Of a stretch of DNA of 64,000 bases, positions 23,114 through 35,539 are shown piece by piece. Every line of letters begins with the position of its first letter. The stretch's first letter is position 1. A model generated the notes under the pieces. It saw only the letters and a program-made list of their open reading frames with translations, was not told the origin of the DNA and searched no databases. The stretch covers positions 90,777,488 to 90,841,487 of the forward strand of contig NC_082692.2 of the NCBI RefSeq assembly GCF_949987515.2. Direction: 5' to 3'. Source of the DNA: Delphinus delphis (Eukaryota; Chordata; Mammalia; Artiodactyla; Delphinidae). Position numbers and translations under genes: made by a program.

Positions 23114-23470
23114 TTTTAAAATTAATTAATTAATTTATTTATTTTTGGCTGCATTGGGTCTTCGTTGCTGCGTGTGTGCTTTCTCTAGTTGCGGCGAGTG
23201 GGAGCTATACTCTTTGTTGCGGTGTACAGGCTTCTCATTGCAGTGGCTTCTCTTGCTGCGGAGCATGGGCTCTAGGTGCATGAGCTTCAGTAGTTGTGGC
23301 ACATAGGCTCAGTAGTTGTGGCTCGCAGACTCTAGAGCACCGACTCAGAGGTTGTGGCTCACGGGCTTAGTTGCTCTGCAGCATGTGGGATCTTCCTGGA
23401 CCAGGGCTCGAATCTGTGTCCCCTGCATTGGCAGGCGGACTCTTAACCACTGTGCCACCAGGGAAGTCCC
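23114..23470 (-). mobile_element. CHR-type SINE (long form)
   Basis: Reverse complement starts gggacttccctggtggcaca and ends in an A-rich tail (ttaattaattaatttattta on +). Perfect 15-bp target duplications accatagccataatt lie at 23099-23113 and 23471-23485. The body has the repeated 'cacaactac' blocks typical of the long form. Confidence 0.94.
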
Positions 23471-23485
23471 ACCATAGCCATAATT

Positions 23486-24377
23486 AAAGCTAATAAGTAT
23501 GGAAATAATTCAATAAATTTAATATTTTTATTTTACTTACTACATAGTCATATTGAAATATGGTGGACAAAGAAGGTAGTTTGTTCTTTATAATGCCAGC
23601 CCATTCTCGTCTTGGTTCTTCTGGAAACTGAGGAAACAAAATGAGAACAAATTGGCTTCAGGCTAGAGTGCTGATCAAATATTGAATACGTTATTCTTAA
23701 GATTGTCTTGTCTTATTTTATATTTCACAATTGCAATGGGTTAATCACATAGTTACCATTTACTTAAAAATGAAAGCTAGTGACATGAAGTTCAAATATA
23801 CCGTCATTCTGGTCTTCATTATATACTTTAAGAAGCACAATAATGATGACAAAATATCTTCATTTGCTAATAACATGATGGGACTTAAAGAAGGAAAGGA
23901 GTGTCCAACAAAAGGTAATCATTTATAACCAAATACTACTTTCAAAGTAACCCGTATTATTTACGAGGAGTTGTTGTAAGTGTTGGGAGGGGAGACAATG
24001 AAGGATTCCTTAGGAGACTCTGCCCATTCTTGGAGGGGGCAGACTCCAGATTTTTGAGGATTACTCTATCTTCCACTGCTGTGCTGAAGCTCTGTGACAT
24101 GAGTGAGCGCCATCAGTGACGAAAGTGGGAAGTTTTAATACAGGAACATACGGGCATGGGCCCCAGGTGCTAGCCCTGTGGCCTGCGTCCCACCCTGTGA
24201 ATATTCCTTCACAGCCTGAGGTCTGGAGATCTTCCTGGAAAGGCAGTCCACACACACAGAACTATGCGCTCCAGGAAAATATCATAGAACTTTTTCCTGT
24301 TGTAAAAATCTTACTATTTTATAATAGGCAAACAAACAAGTTTGGAAAAATATATACATTTGTTGGTGGTATATATC
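23486..24377. other. Intronic sequence, nothing recognised
   Basis: No nameable repeat or gene. Confidence 0.45.
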
Positions 24378-24416
24378 TAATACATATATATATATATATA
24401 TGTATAATATATATAA
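24378..24416. repeat. AT-rich simple repeat
   Basis: Alternating TA run broken once, 'atatatatatatgtataata'. Confidence 0.85.
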
Positions 24417-24844
24417 CCTCTCCATTTTCTCATGTAAAATGTTCTGATAAGACGTTAAGTGTAAATCCAACTGTGTATGGATGGCTTCATGCTGGATATT
24501 GCATTGCAGAAATGTGTGTACATATTCTTTTAATGGCTATTACTACTGGCATCTTCAGAATAAAAGGTGGCATATCTCTTTCAGATGTCCCAAAGACCCC
24601 ATCCTCCCACCCAGTGAATTTTGTTTTGCTTAGACCGCAGGAGCTGTGTTTTACACCAGATCATCACAAATATAGCCTTAACATTTGATGACAATCCAGC
24701 AAAAAATGCATATTGCATTTATAACAGACAAGCCTAATTTTATTGATAGAGATAACCATCCTTTTAGAATACGAAATGTATTCATAGGGTTTTTGTTTAT
24801 TTGTTTAATCTTAAAAGGGATCTGAATTTATAAGCATTATGGTG

Positions 24845-25003
24845 TGATTTTCAACTTTAGCTGCACATTGGCTTTAAAAAAATACGACGCTTGGGTCCTA
24901 TTCCCAGATTATGATTTGACTGGTTATGTGCATCCTGTCCACTAGGGATTTGTGAAGCTCTCCTGTTACTGTAACATGCTGCCAAGGATGGGAACTGCTG
25001 AGC
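24845..25003 (+). repeat. MER5A-type remnant
   Basis: 'attttcaactttagctgca' opens and 'gctgccaaggatgggaactg' closes a diverged MER5A in + orientation. Confidence 0.6.
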
Positions 25004-27443
25004 CTCAACCCAGGGAATTATAGCAAGTGTATGTATCAATAGTTAGGCCAAGGCCAAGGTCTTACACTAGATTTCCAGACCAGCCTACTTTCCAATTCTG
25101 TAAGATGAACAATTTCAAATATTAAAAACATTTTTAATTAATTATTTAAATTCTGTAATGCATGTTTCCCCAATTATTACTTATTGCTAATCCCCCACCC
25201 CGTTTGTTAACATGTTTAATCATCACTGTAGATATTGTTACCTTTCTTCTGGAAGAGTCATTGATACAAACTAAACTGCTAGCCCCAGCTATAATATTTG
25301 GCCCATGTTATAGTTAGAACCACAGTTAGTAAATACACTATTGTAAAAATGCCTTGTGAGTATTTCATTGCATCACAATCATGTATTTTACATGTGAGGG
25401 GTTTGGGTTTCTAGTTCATGTGTAGTCCGTGAGAGTAATTTTGGTTTGGGTACTTTCATTGCTCATTGTACAGACCTCAGAAGACTCCAAATAATACAGT
25501 ATTTTTATGGCATCCATCTTGTATGGGGTATGTATAAAGCAGTTTCCAGATTGCTTCTCTTGGCTAGACAGAAGTAGTCTTTGGAAAGGGAAAAGAAAAA
25601 CCAGTCAGGAATCATTTTAATTGTGCATTACTGTGGCAATTTTATTCTGGGTTTTGTATTTTAATAGTGACAGGTGCACCCAGAATTTCTTGTTTCCTTA
25701 ACTAGTGCAATTTCCTTTTCCTGAAAGCTCTATGTAGTTGTAACCTGGTCTTTTGTTTTCCAGCTTTGAGTAAGGAAATTAATTTTTTTGTTACAAGACA
25801 GATAAAGGACAAATGTTAAAAGGTGTCAATTGCATTCATTTTTTAATATGGAGAAAGCATCCAATCCTGTGGTCTGTCTTTAGTTAATTTTAGATATGAT
25901 TTTATTTTTCTGGCCACCCGTGGTTTTGTCACAAATTAATTAAATGCTCCATTTCTTTTATCTAATTGAGGCCATTTCTACCTCTGATGAATAATTTCAT
26001 AAAGTTTGTCAGAAAGGAACATGCTTCATGAGTGACTATTTATGCAAAGTAGACACCCAGAACAGCTCTCAAAGAAGACCAATCTCTTCCCTTTTTACTT
26101 ACAGTATGAAAATATACTTGACCCTAAGCTTCAAAGCAGAGAAGTCAGCTTTACCAAGCAGATACAACATGCATTTAATCAGTGAAATGGCAGAGTGTGA
26201 AACCAGTGGAATTGGGATTGGATTTAAGTGAAGTTCAATCAGCCTGAAGTGTTCTGACATTTTCTAAATGAACTGTTTGTAGCACTGGCCTTCAAAGTCA
26301 TTGTCAGTTTTTGATGATTTCCTCAGCCAGAGTAGTATTACACATAATACAGGGTCACAAATCCAGATGCCTGTGTAAGGAAATAAATGAGGGAGACTCA
26401 CCCACCAGGTAGATGATAATAGGTGGTCATAGAGGCTGTGGTTCAGACTTCAGAGAATGCATGGCTCATCCAAAGTGGTCAGCATCTATTGAGTTCCAGC
26501 CAGTTTCGGCCTACTAGGAGTGCTGGCCCAGTGTGATAAGAGATGCCAGTTTTTTAGGAGGAGCTCTAAGTGTGGACTTCTATTTTAAATGTTGGGAACT
26601 AATTTAAAAGGGAGTAAAATACCATACCAGCACCACAATAGATATCTTTGGCCCAGCTTTAGTAAGGGACTTGAGACTTCGTATATTGAAGAGTCGTCAA
26701 CTTTTCTGTAAGAGGAAGGAGGAAGAATTTCTAGAACTGGAGGGAGTTTAGGATGATGGCAAGGTCCCTGAAGATGTAGGAAGGGGACACCATCAGCACC
26801 ACTGTCCAGATCAGAATTGCTAACCACAGAGAGGATTAGCATGACAGAAAGAAAACTACTCTTTTAGTATAACCTCTGCATCTGCTAGAGAACTGGTCCA
26901 GTCACCCAACTAATGAGTGTTAGAACTGGGACCATCATAAAGTTATAAAACTGGTAAGAACCTTTGAAAGAATATAAATTCCAGCCCATTCTGTAATAAG
27001 GGTCCAAAGACTGCTAAGGATAATAAAGAACTTGCCCAATCCTCTCACTAGTTAGTGACAGTTAGAACCTATGTGCATTGGGTACAAATATTTTCAAGCA
27101 TACAGGTATCAACCAGATTTTTTCACCTCTCCCTTCATTGTATTAAGAACTTTAAAATATGCTATTCATAGCATAGTTCATCGGAGGGCTTCATGGTTGA
27201 TCTGCTCTGCCTATTAATGACAGATTAGTAATCACTCAGCATTTACTGAATTACACAACCATTTAGAATGCAGTTTATGGAGGCTCTGAAGAAGGATGGA
27301 AAGTACTTATCAGAAAAAATCTTGATAGAAAATTCTACATACATTGTGATTACAACTATTATTATAGTTGAATTACAAAACAATTGAAGGAAGTATACCA
27401 AAAGTAGCTGTTTGAGGTGGAACTACATGTCATTTAAAAAAAT
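25004..27443. other. Intronic sequence, no gene recognised
   Basis: About 2.4 kb of non-coding DNA, mostly unique in appearance. The short open frames at 26028-26231 and 26585-26842 have no domain. Fairly repeat-poor compared with its surroundings; slow-evolving intronic elements could be here but cannot be judged from one sequence. Confidence 0.5.
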
Positions 27444-27453
27444 TTGTTTTCTT

Positions 27454-27654
27454 GGGCTTCCCTGGTGAGAGTCCGCCTGCCGATGCAGGGGACACGGGTT
27501 TGTGCCCCGGTACGGGAGGATCCCACATGCCGCGGAGCAGCTGGGCCCGTGAGCCGTGGTCGCTGAGCCTGCGCATCCGGAGCCTGTGCTCCGCAACGGG
27601 AGGGGCCACAACAGTGAGAGGCCCGCGTACCGAAAAAAAAAAAAAAAAAAAAAA
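27454..27654 (+). mobile_element. CHR-type SINE (short form) lacking its A box
   Basis: The head reads gggcttccctggtgagagtc, so about 11 bp (gcgcagtggtt) present in the other copies are missing. These bases include most of the polymerase III A box. B-box region 'gggtttgtgccc' and an A-tail follow. Direct repeats ttgttttctt lie at 27444-27453 and 27655-27664. Confidence 0.93.
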
Positions 27655-27692
27655 TTGTTTTCTTTGAATTGTTGTTATATGTCTATATACTT

Positions 27693-28235
27693 CTTTAAAT
27701 TTTTATTTTATTGAAGTATAGTTGATTTACAGTGTTACATTGATTTCTGCTATACCGCAAAGTGATTCAGTTATATATATATATATATTTTTTTCATATT
27801 CTTTTTCACATGGTTTTTCACAGGATATTGAATATAGTTCCCTGTGCTATACAATAGGGTCCTGTTGTTTATCCATTCTGTATATACTAGTTTTGCATCT
27901 GCTAGTCCCATACTCCCAATCCATCCCTCCCCAACCTTTCTCTCCCTCGACAACCTCAAGTCTGTTCCCTATGTCTGCAAGTCTGTTTCCGTTTCATAGA
28001 TAAGTTCACTTGTGTCATATTTTAGATTCCACATAGATTCCACATATAAGTGATATCATATGGTATTTTTTCTTTCTCTTTCTGACTTACTTAGTATGAT
28101 AATCTCTAGGTCCATCCATGTTGCTGCAAATGGCATTATTTCATTCTTTCATGGCTGAGTAGTACTCCATTGTATATATGTACCACATCTTCTTTATTCA
28201 TTCATCTGTTGGTGGACATTTAGGTTGTTTCCATG
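27693..28235 (-). mobile_element. 5'-truncated older L1, 3' end
   Basis: Reverse complement carries the end of L1 ORF2 (+ strand 'gagtagtactccattgta', 'gtggacatttaggttgttt') and a 3' UTR of an older type (+ strand 'ttgaagtatagttgattta'). Target duplications tatgtctatatactt (27678-27692) and tatgtctgtatactt (28236-28250) differ at one base. Confidence 0.9.
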
Positions 28236-28456
28236 TATGTCTGTATACTTTTAATACAAAACAAATGTATAGCAACCAGAATAAATTATTATTTGACATC
28301 TACTGAGAGTCCAGCAATGTGTAGTTTGCCATAGTGAGATAAAATTCTATTACACAGTCATACCACTGCACGCCACACAGGGTGCTCAGACTCTTACTTG
28401 ATTGTTTTCTAAATTGCACAACAATCCTTTTAAAAAATATGTATAATTGATAATAT

Positions 28457-28610
28457 AGTTGGCCCCCCGTGTCATGTGTGGGTTTCGCTTCTGACAATAC
28501 GGAGAGTTGACTGTAAGAGCAGCCCCAGATTTTGGTACTTGCCGGACAGGCCGTGAGGGGGAGTGGGGTGGTCCTGGAAGCAGTCCCCTGTGGATACCAA
28601 CGGAGGGCTG
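28457..28610. repeat. Tigger-like DNA transposon fragment
   Basis: 'tagttggccccccgtgtc', 'gtgtgggtttcgcttctg' and 'cggagagttgactgtaaga' resemble terminal regions of a pogo/Tigger-type non-autonomous element, with much internal loss. Confidence 0.5.
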
Positions 28611-30480
28611 TACTATTATAAAGAAATGTAATTATAAAGAAATAACATTATTGTATACTAGTATATATAATTATATATTATTATATTGAATATAATGTAG
28701 TATTATAATAATACTATTCTATAGAAAATGAGGCAAATAGAGGAGCTGGGATTTAAATCATTTATGATTCTAAAACTGAGTTCTTCCCACTGTTCTACAG
28801 ACAAATACGCATGTAGCCCTAGGAAATGGCCGGGCTCTATGTAGTGAACAGCCAAGTGAGGAAGGGTTCAGACTAGAGACATTTCATCACTCGTTGGACT
28901 GCCAGGGAATTAGATGCTATGCCAAAAAGGAACCTGAGAGTTTGAGAAGAAGATAACATCTTTTAACTTTCAGTTGTGGTGTAAGGCCACGTTGCCAAAG
29001 GCATGGGACCTGTAGTCCAAAGACAAAGCCAAGTGAAACAAGTATTCAGCCCTAAAGAAAACGCTATTATAGGGATCAGTCTTCACCAAGAGAGCAGGCC
29101 AGAGTAATTACCAAGAGGGCAGCCTGATGTCCAGTCCCAGTGTTGAGGTAGGAGGTTTGATAGAGGATGAGGTTAAATAGTATAAATGCATGGAAAACAA
29201 TTGACAGTACTCAGATTATTGGGGAAAACCATGGCCTTTTATAAAACACACTTCTTAATAGAATATATTATTAAGGTTGAGGAGACCTTTGACACATGGA
29301 AATCTCTAAATTCACAAATACCTAGTAGCATGACTTCGGGGTGGCATTTTTTTCTACAAGGAAATGAAGTTTAGTCTAAACCTTGTATTTATTCTGTGCA
29401 TGATGAGTTGCTAGAAAAGCCACACGGCAATGGTGAGTGAGTGTTGAATCTGCTTACTGATCTCTCAAGGGTTCCAGTTTAAAATGGTGCCTCAGCAGAA
29501 TCACAAGATGTGAGGTGGAACTTTGGGATCACTTACAGAAATCCAGATCTCAAATGTTCGTCCCGTAGCACAAAGATTCTGCTGTAATTAAAAGTGCTCA
29601 TAAACTTTACAGAGAAATCTTCATAGATTTCGTAAAGGCTTCTCCTATATATAGACAAAGATTATATATTCAAATCAACAAAATTATCATTAGAAAATGA
29701 CCCTAGATCAAAATATTCTCCTAAACTTTATTATACTGTATATACATATTATTTCCTTCATTCCTCTACTGAGTTCCATCACCTCCTTGCATCCATATCC
29801 CTGTGGCAGATTTAGCTTTGTGTTTTTATGTAGAAGAAAGCAGAGATAAAAATGCAAAAATAACATTGTGAATCTACCTGTTAATCTTCTTTGACAATGG
29901 TATATTGTTTAGTCAAGAAGAAAATTGCTGTAGTTCTGAGCAATTTTGATCTGTTCAATTTGTGAGTGGTTAATTAGATGAAATTAGTACCACATAATAA
30001 GACAACCTAAACGAAATAATGATAAGGCCTCTTACAGAGGAGATGTGGCTCTTAAATTACATAATTGTGACCTCAGAATAAAAAGGAACCTTTACAGTAA
30101 GAATCAGATTCAGCTAAATATTTCTTAGCCCTCTTCCAAGCATCAGATTTCATGGAGGTTTGGCTTGGTGAGCCATGATTTTACTTATACAGAATTCAAT
30201 TTGAAATAATCAGTGCTTTAGACCCCTGTTTGTTGTTAAATGCTGCCATTCATCTGCTCTATGTTCTGGATTTTATGGAGTCCTTTATACATGTCATGTA
30301 TAAAACTTAAACATTCTGAATACAGTTTCAAATGAGGAAGGTCAGTCAAAGTCCCCATTTTTACCCAAGGGAATATAGTATGAATTTAGTTTTAAACTAG
30401 TTCAAAGGTAACCTTGAAATTAAGGGAAGTAGAATACATATTATTCTTATCTGCACATTTATCTAACTGGAATTTAGTAG
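28611..30480. other. Intronic sequence with AT-rich quasi-palindromic run
   Basis: Contains an AT-rich stretch (28640-28725) of overlapping small palindromes, then non-coding DNA with no named repeat. Confidence 0.5.
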
Positions 30481-30486
30481 AATGTC

Positions 30487-30575
30487 AAAAGTGAGATTGG
30501 TGTGTGTGTATGTTGGGGGGGGCAGGAAAGGAGGGGAGGGAAGAGGGCAGGAAGGAGGAAGAGAGACAGAGAGCA
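30487..30575. repeat. Purine-rich low-complexity tract
   Basis: A short TG run, then eight G and a G/A-only stretch of GGAAAGGAGGGGAGGGAAGA type to about 30575. Confidence 0.85.
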
Positions 30576-30805
30576 AGCTATTTTTGTTGAATTATGGTAT
30601 ATATGTTTCTCAGGATTTAGAAGAATAATTTAGAAGAATAATTCTTCATTTTATTAGCTTCTGAACTGCTAAATAGCTTTGGACGCCTTAAATGTTTGTG
30701 GAATTTGTGAATCCATCTGTGTCTGATTCTTTGATAGCTCTTGGACAGCTGTCTACTCAGCTAACTGACCTAATTAGATTTTCTACTTCCTCTAGAGTTA
30801 GTTTT

Positions 30806-31158
30806 TTGGGTTTTTGTGTTTTTTGTGGTTTTTTTTGGCTGCGTCAGGTCTTGGTTTTGGCATGAGGGATCTTCGTTGAGGCATGCAGGACCTTTCTTTT
30901 TCGTTGTGGTGCCTGGGCTTCTCTCTAGTGGCGTGCAGGTTTTCTCTCTCTAGTTGTGGCACACAGGCTCCAGAGTGCCTAGGCTCTGTAGTTTGCAGCA
31001 CGCAGGCTCTCTAGTTGAGGGATGCGAGCTCAGTAGTTGTGGCATGCAGGCTTAGTTGCCCCGCAGCATGTGGGATCTTAATTCCCCAACCAGGGATCAA
31101 ACCTACATCCCCTGCATTGGAAGGCGGATTCTTTACCACTGGACCACAGGGGAAGTCC
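30806..31158 (-). mobile_element. CHR-type SINE (long form, diverged)
   Basis: Reverse complement starts gggacttcccctgtggtcca and ends in an A-rich tail (T/G-rich on +). Perfect 14-bp target duplications ctagagttagtttt lie at 30792-30805 and 31159-31172. More diverged than the other SINEs here, so among the oldest insertions of this family. Confidence 0.9.
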
Positions 31159-31379
31159 CTAGAGTTAGTTTTGAACATTAATATTTTCCTACTGATCATC
31201 TGTTTGCATAGAATTGAGACAATCTCTTTGGATTCTTTTAATTTTCTCTGCTTTGTGTTCGTGGCTTTTCATTTTTTATTTGGTGTTTTTGGACTTCTAT
31301 TCTTTTCTTGTATAAGATTGTTTAACCATTTAAGTCTTTTATAGGTTCTTTAAATTAGATGAATTGAGCCATTATTCTA

Positions 31380-33560
31380 TTCTATGATCGATTTTTACTT
31401 TTCTCTTCCCTTCATTTTTAGTTGTTGTTCTTTTACTTTGCTTTTTACGTACATACTTATTTCATTATATTAAACAACATGGGTTCCTCTAAGCATTGCT
31501 TTTGTTGAATCATAGGTTTTGTGTGATATTTTACTATGTCATTCTGAAAATATTCCCCAGTTTTCAGTTTAATTTTCTCCTTAATCACTGATTGTTTTAA
31601 ATTTTCAAGTGTTTTTTTTCTAGTTTGTAATTAGTCTATTATTTTATTTGGAAATTTATTAGTTTGTGTGACTACTATGGTCAATTACACCTGTTACATG
31701 GATGGCACATAAAAAGAAGTTCATTGCTCTGTTGGCCGTATTTTTTTATATAGATATAGATCTATCTATCTCAAGTAGATATGACTTAGAATTATTTCAT
31801 TTAGAAATCCTATCTAATTAATTTTTTCCCCATTTAAACTGTCACAGAGTGAAAGAGACAAATCAATGGTTCCTAGTATGATTTTGTTTTAGTCTATTTC
31901 TCCCCTGTATCTCCTACATTATTTCCATGTAAATGCTGCTGCTGTTCTTTTTAGATGTATTAATAACAACAATGTCTTCTTTGTGGGCTGGAGCTTTTAT
32001 CCTTGTAAGGATTTCTCCTTTGATTCATTTGTTTTGCCTTGCCTACGACTAATATGGTCTCCTCTGATTTCTTTATACTTGCATTTGTTGAGTATACGTT
32101 TGCCCATCCTGTAATTTTTAACAAGTCGTGACACTTTTATTTAGGAAGTCATTAGACTTTGCTTTGTGATTCATACTGGGAGTATCTTTCAATATTTCTT
32201 TCACATAAAATAATTGTTTGCTTTTATTGTCATATTTTGATATGGTACCCATTTTTATCATTTTATTTATTTTATTTTATTTTTTTTTTTGCGGTACGCG
32301 GGCCTCTCACTGTTGCGGCCTCTCCCGTTGCGGAGCACAGGCTCCGGACGCGCAGGCTCAGCGGCCATGGCTCACGGGCCCAGCCGCTAGGCGGCATATG
32401 GGATCTTCCCGGACCGGGGCACGAACCCGTGTCCCCTGCAGCGGCAGGCGGACTCTTAACCACTGCGCCACCAGGGAAGCCCCGTTTTTATCATTTTAAA
32501 AAATATTTCCACATGTAGTTGATGATTATTTTTGGTAGGTATATTTATTTTGATATGTGGGTGTGGTAATTATCTTCATGGTGATAATGCTATACGATGT
32601 AATTAATCATTCATTTCTTAAGGTAGTGTTTTTTGACTCCCTACTGTGAACAGTAGTAGAATTACTAAATTTTTGCCTCTTGATTCCTTCCCACTGTCCC
32701 CTCCAATGTCTCATTTTAATGTTACATAATTTTATATAGTTTCCTTATATCTTTTAATGTTCACATCTTACTACCTTTAAATAATATCTTTTGAACATAA
32801 AAGATGAGGAAATCTGTGTACTTCCATTACCTCCCACTTTTTCCCCCCTTTGCCAAATTTTGATAGTTATAGAATTTGCATTGTCAGGTTTGTGACATTT
32901 CATTCTGTTGTGTATAATTTCTCATTTGTTTTAGTATTAACCCTGCAATTATAAGGATTCAATATTCACCTCTAGTCCTTTTGTGGTATCTTCTCAATTT
33001 TTCTGTCATTTGGCTACTGGTGTGGTTTCTTCAAGAAAGGCTTATGAAAAGTAGATTTCCTGCATTATGCACATTTTAAAATATCTTTGTGTTGTTATTC
33101 AAATGACAGTTTGCGTATAAAATTCTGTGATCACACTTTTTTCTCTAAGGTGTTTATAAATGTCTTCAGTGTCTCACGTTAAATGTTGCTTTAGAGAAGT
33201 CTGAAGCAGACTTTCTTTCTAAATGATTTGCTTCAGTGCTTAAAGGATTTTTTTTTTTTTTTATGGTTATCTAGTGACTATACTGTACTTTGTTACATAT
33301 CCGTGTTCATTATTCTGGGCCAATTGTTTCTGAGACATGTAATGCTTTTTACCTTTATATTTATTTACTTTAATTTTACTTACGAAGGTTTTTTTTTTAT
33401 TATTTACATCTTTGAATCATTTGGCTTGTTTCAGTGTTACAGTTCTCTTCCATAAGGGTATGAACTAAGCACATGTTGAAAGTGCTATACTTCAGTAACC
33501 ATAAATCTTATTATTTTCATGGTTTTCCTTTTCAGTTCTTAACTCACTTCTATTTCATTT
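31380..33560 (-). mobile_element. Degraded old L1 (L1M-type), antisense; hosts a SINE
   Basis: The + strand is T-rich and shows remnants of the reverse-complement L1 endonuclease/ORF1 region: 'agtctatttctcccctgta', 'aatatggtctcctctgattt', 'tttgcccatcctgtaattt', and later 'ataaaattctgtgatcaca', 'gagaagtctgaagcagac'. No frame survives. It is split by the SINE at 32266-32484. Boundaries are approximate. Confidence 0.55.
32266..32484 (-). mobile_element. CHR-type SINE (short form), best-preserved copy
   Basis: Reverse complement runs from gggcttccctggtggcgcag through B-box region 'gggttcgtgcccc' to 'gcgtaccgcaaaaa'. Perfect 14-bp target duplications tttttatcatttta lie at 32252-32265 and 32485-32498. 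It keeps many CpG dinucleotides that other copies have lost, suggesting it is the youngest insertion of the window. Confidence 0.95.
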
Positions 33561-34394
33561 TCTCATTGTTTTCCTTTCCATCTTCCATCTATTATTATAT
33601 TAACAATGCCTTTTCTCCTTTGTAGAATTTCTAATTTCATTTTTGTGTCCATGATGGTTTTAACATATCCCACATCTTTGTGCTTGAGCTTATATTCCTC
33701 TTCTTCTGATGTCACACCTTATTTCCCTGAGCTTTAGAATCTCTGCAACCAGTGTATCTTTTATAAGGTTATTGCTTTATTAAGATATTTAATATACGAT
33801 AATATAGTTGATCACATTTCATCTGTTCTGTGGCAGTGTATTTTGGGTTCATGTTCTTTTTTCTGCCATTTACTTTTGCTGTTCCATTTCTCCTTTTTTT
33901 AATTCATTCAATATGTTCTGTGCTGTTTTCTTTTTTTACATTACCCGTCTTTGAATAGGGTGAGTTCTTTATTAACCACTTAGTACTGTAAAAAGCCAGT
34001 ACTGTATTCCATACAGCAAGGGTTCTCCTTTTGTCTCAAGGTTTTATCTTTGTCATATTTTTTTAGGTTTTAATTCTCTCTAGCCAACAGAGATCAATAC
34101 CTATAGTGATGCTCAAAATACAGTCATTTCTGCTGCCAAAACATAACTTTTGGCATATATATGTTTTCTGTGTGATTTCATGTTCATTCTCACCTTCCTC
34201 GTTTCTTGAGATTTTCTACAAAACCAGTTCCAGAATACCCTTGGTCTCAGTCCATAAAAACATATTTTTATTCCAAACAAGTTACTGTTGGTTGGGCAAC
34301 TTGCTTTGGAGAGCTGTACTCTGTTGCTTTGTCTGAGATTATCAGGTTCTTTCAGGACCTTTCTGAATTCCTAGGTGACTCCAAGAGATTTGGC
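33561..34394. other. AT-rich intronic sequence, nothing certain
   Basis: T-rich sequence that may continue the degraded L1 to the left, but I cannot show it. Confidence 0.35.
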
Positions 34395-34590
34395 AGCCCT
34401 CTGCTACCTGCAACAACTTGGGTTTGAACTACACAGGTCCACTTATACTCTGATATTTTTCAATAGTGAATATTATAGTACTACAAGGTCTGTTATCAGT
34501 TGAACCCACGGTTGTGGAGGAATCAGTTACGGAGGACCACCTATAAGTTATACATGGATTAACCTCCATGTTGTTCAAGAATCAACTGTA
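34395..34590 (-). repeat. Tigger-like DNA transposon remnant
   Basis: 'acttgggtttgaactacaca' near one end and 'ttgttcaagaatcaactgta' at the other, with 'ggtccacttatactctg' and 'acggaggaccacctataagt' inside, follow a common pogo/Tigger-type mammalian element. Internally shortened. Confidence 0.6.
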
Positions 34591-35099
34591 TCATGTTCCA
34601 TAGATTTCCATAGATATTTCCTGTTTTTGTCTGGGATAGAGTTTTCACTTCCTTTTTACATGCTGCTTGTTGCTTTGAGTGGTGATTTCCAACAAGAGAA
34701 GAATGAAGCACTGCCTTTGTGTGCCCAACATGGAATTGGGTGTTTCTGAAGGAAGTGGTTATCGAAAAGAAATATAATAAAGGAAAAGGAATTGTGAAAA
34801 TACATGCATAAATGGGTAAGTTATATATACAAAGGAAATTTTAAAACATGAGCCTATTTTATATTATATATTCTCGTAATTTGGAAATTTTTTCACAGTA
34901 TCATTATAGTTTGAGGCAGTATAGAGTATGATGGAACATGGATTTTTAATATCGGGTAACCTTTCTTTAAATTCTGCTTTGCTACTTGAGCAAATTAATC
35001 TTCTTAAGGCTTTATGTAAAAAGGAAACATGAATAGAGTTTCTCTCACAGCATTGTTTTAAGAAAATTAAGTGACATACTTTATGTAAAGTATATCGCA
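34591..35099. other. Intronic sequence, nothing recognised
   Basis: Non-coding, no nameable repeat. Confidence 0.4.
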
Positions 35100-35460
35100 T
35101 AGTCCCGTCTTAGCTAGGATTACTTTAACAAAGTGAGTAGCTTAAATAACACAAATTTATTTTCTCACAATTCTGGATTCTGGGAATTTCAAGATGAAGG
35201 TACTGGCTGATTCAGTTTTGGTGAAGGCTCTCTTCCTAGCTTGCAGACAGCTACCTTCTTGCTGTGTCCTCTCATGGCAGAGAGAAAACACAAACTCCGT
35301 GGTGTCTCCCCTTATAAGGGCACTAATTCAGTCAGATTAGGGCTCTACTCTCGTTTAACCTTGATTACTTCCTTATTCCAAGTACAGCCACACTGGGGAT
35401 TATGGCTTCTTGTGAATTGTGTGTGGGGGGGCGGGGAATACAGTTTAGTCCATAGCAGTC
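35100..35460 (+). repeat. Common ancient mammalian repeat, family not fixed
   Basis: 'cttagctaggattactttaa', 'atttattttctcacaattct', 'gctgtgtcctctcatgg', 'cttataagggcactaattca' and 'cagtttagtccatagca' are phrases of a very common mammalian repeat. I cannot give the family name with confidence. Confidence 0.6.
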
Positions 35461-35539
35461 CTCATTACATTTTTAATACATCAATTATGTCTAGTACACC
35501 AAATAGACATATCTTCTTTTACCATTGCTAAGTTTTTAT

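Noticed and set aside
24116..24688. 190-residue + strand open frame, the longest outside L1
   Set aside because: It reads through an AT-rich TA simple repeat, has no domain and no recognisable similarity. Treated as chance.
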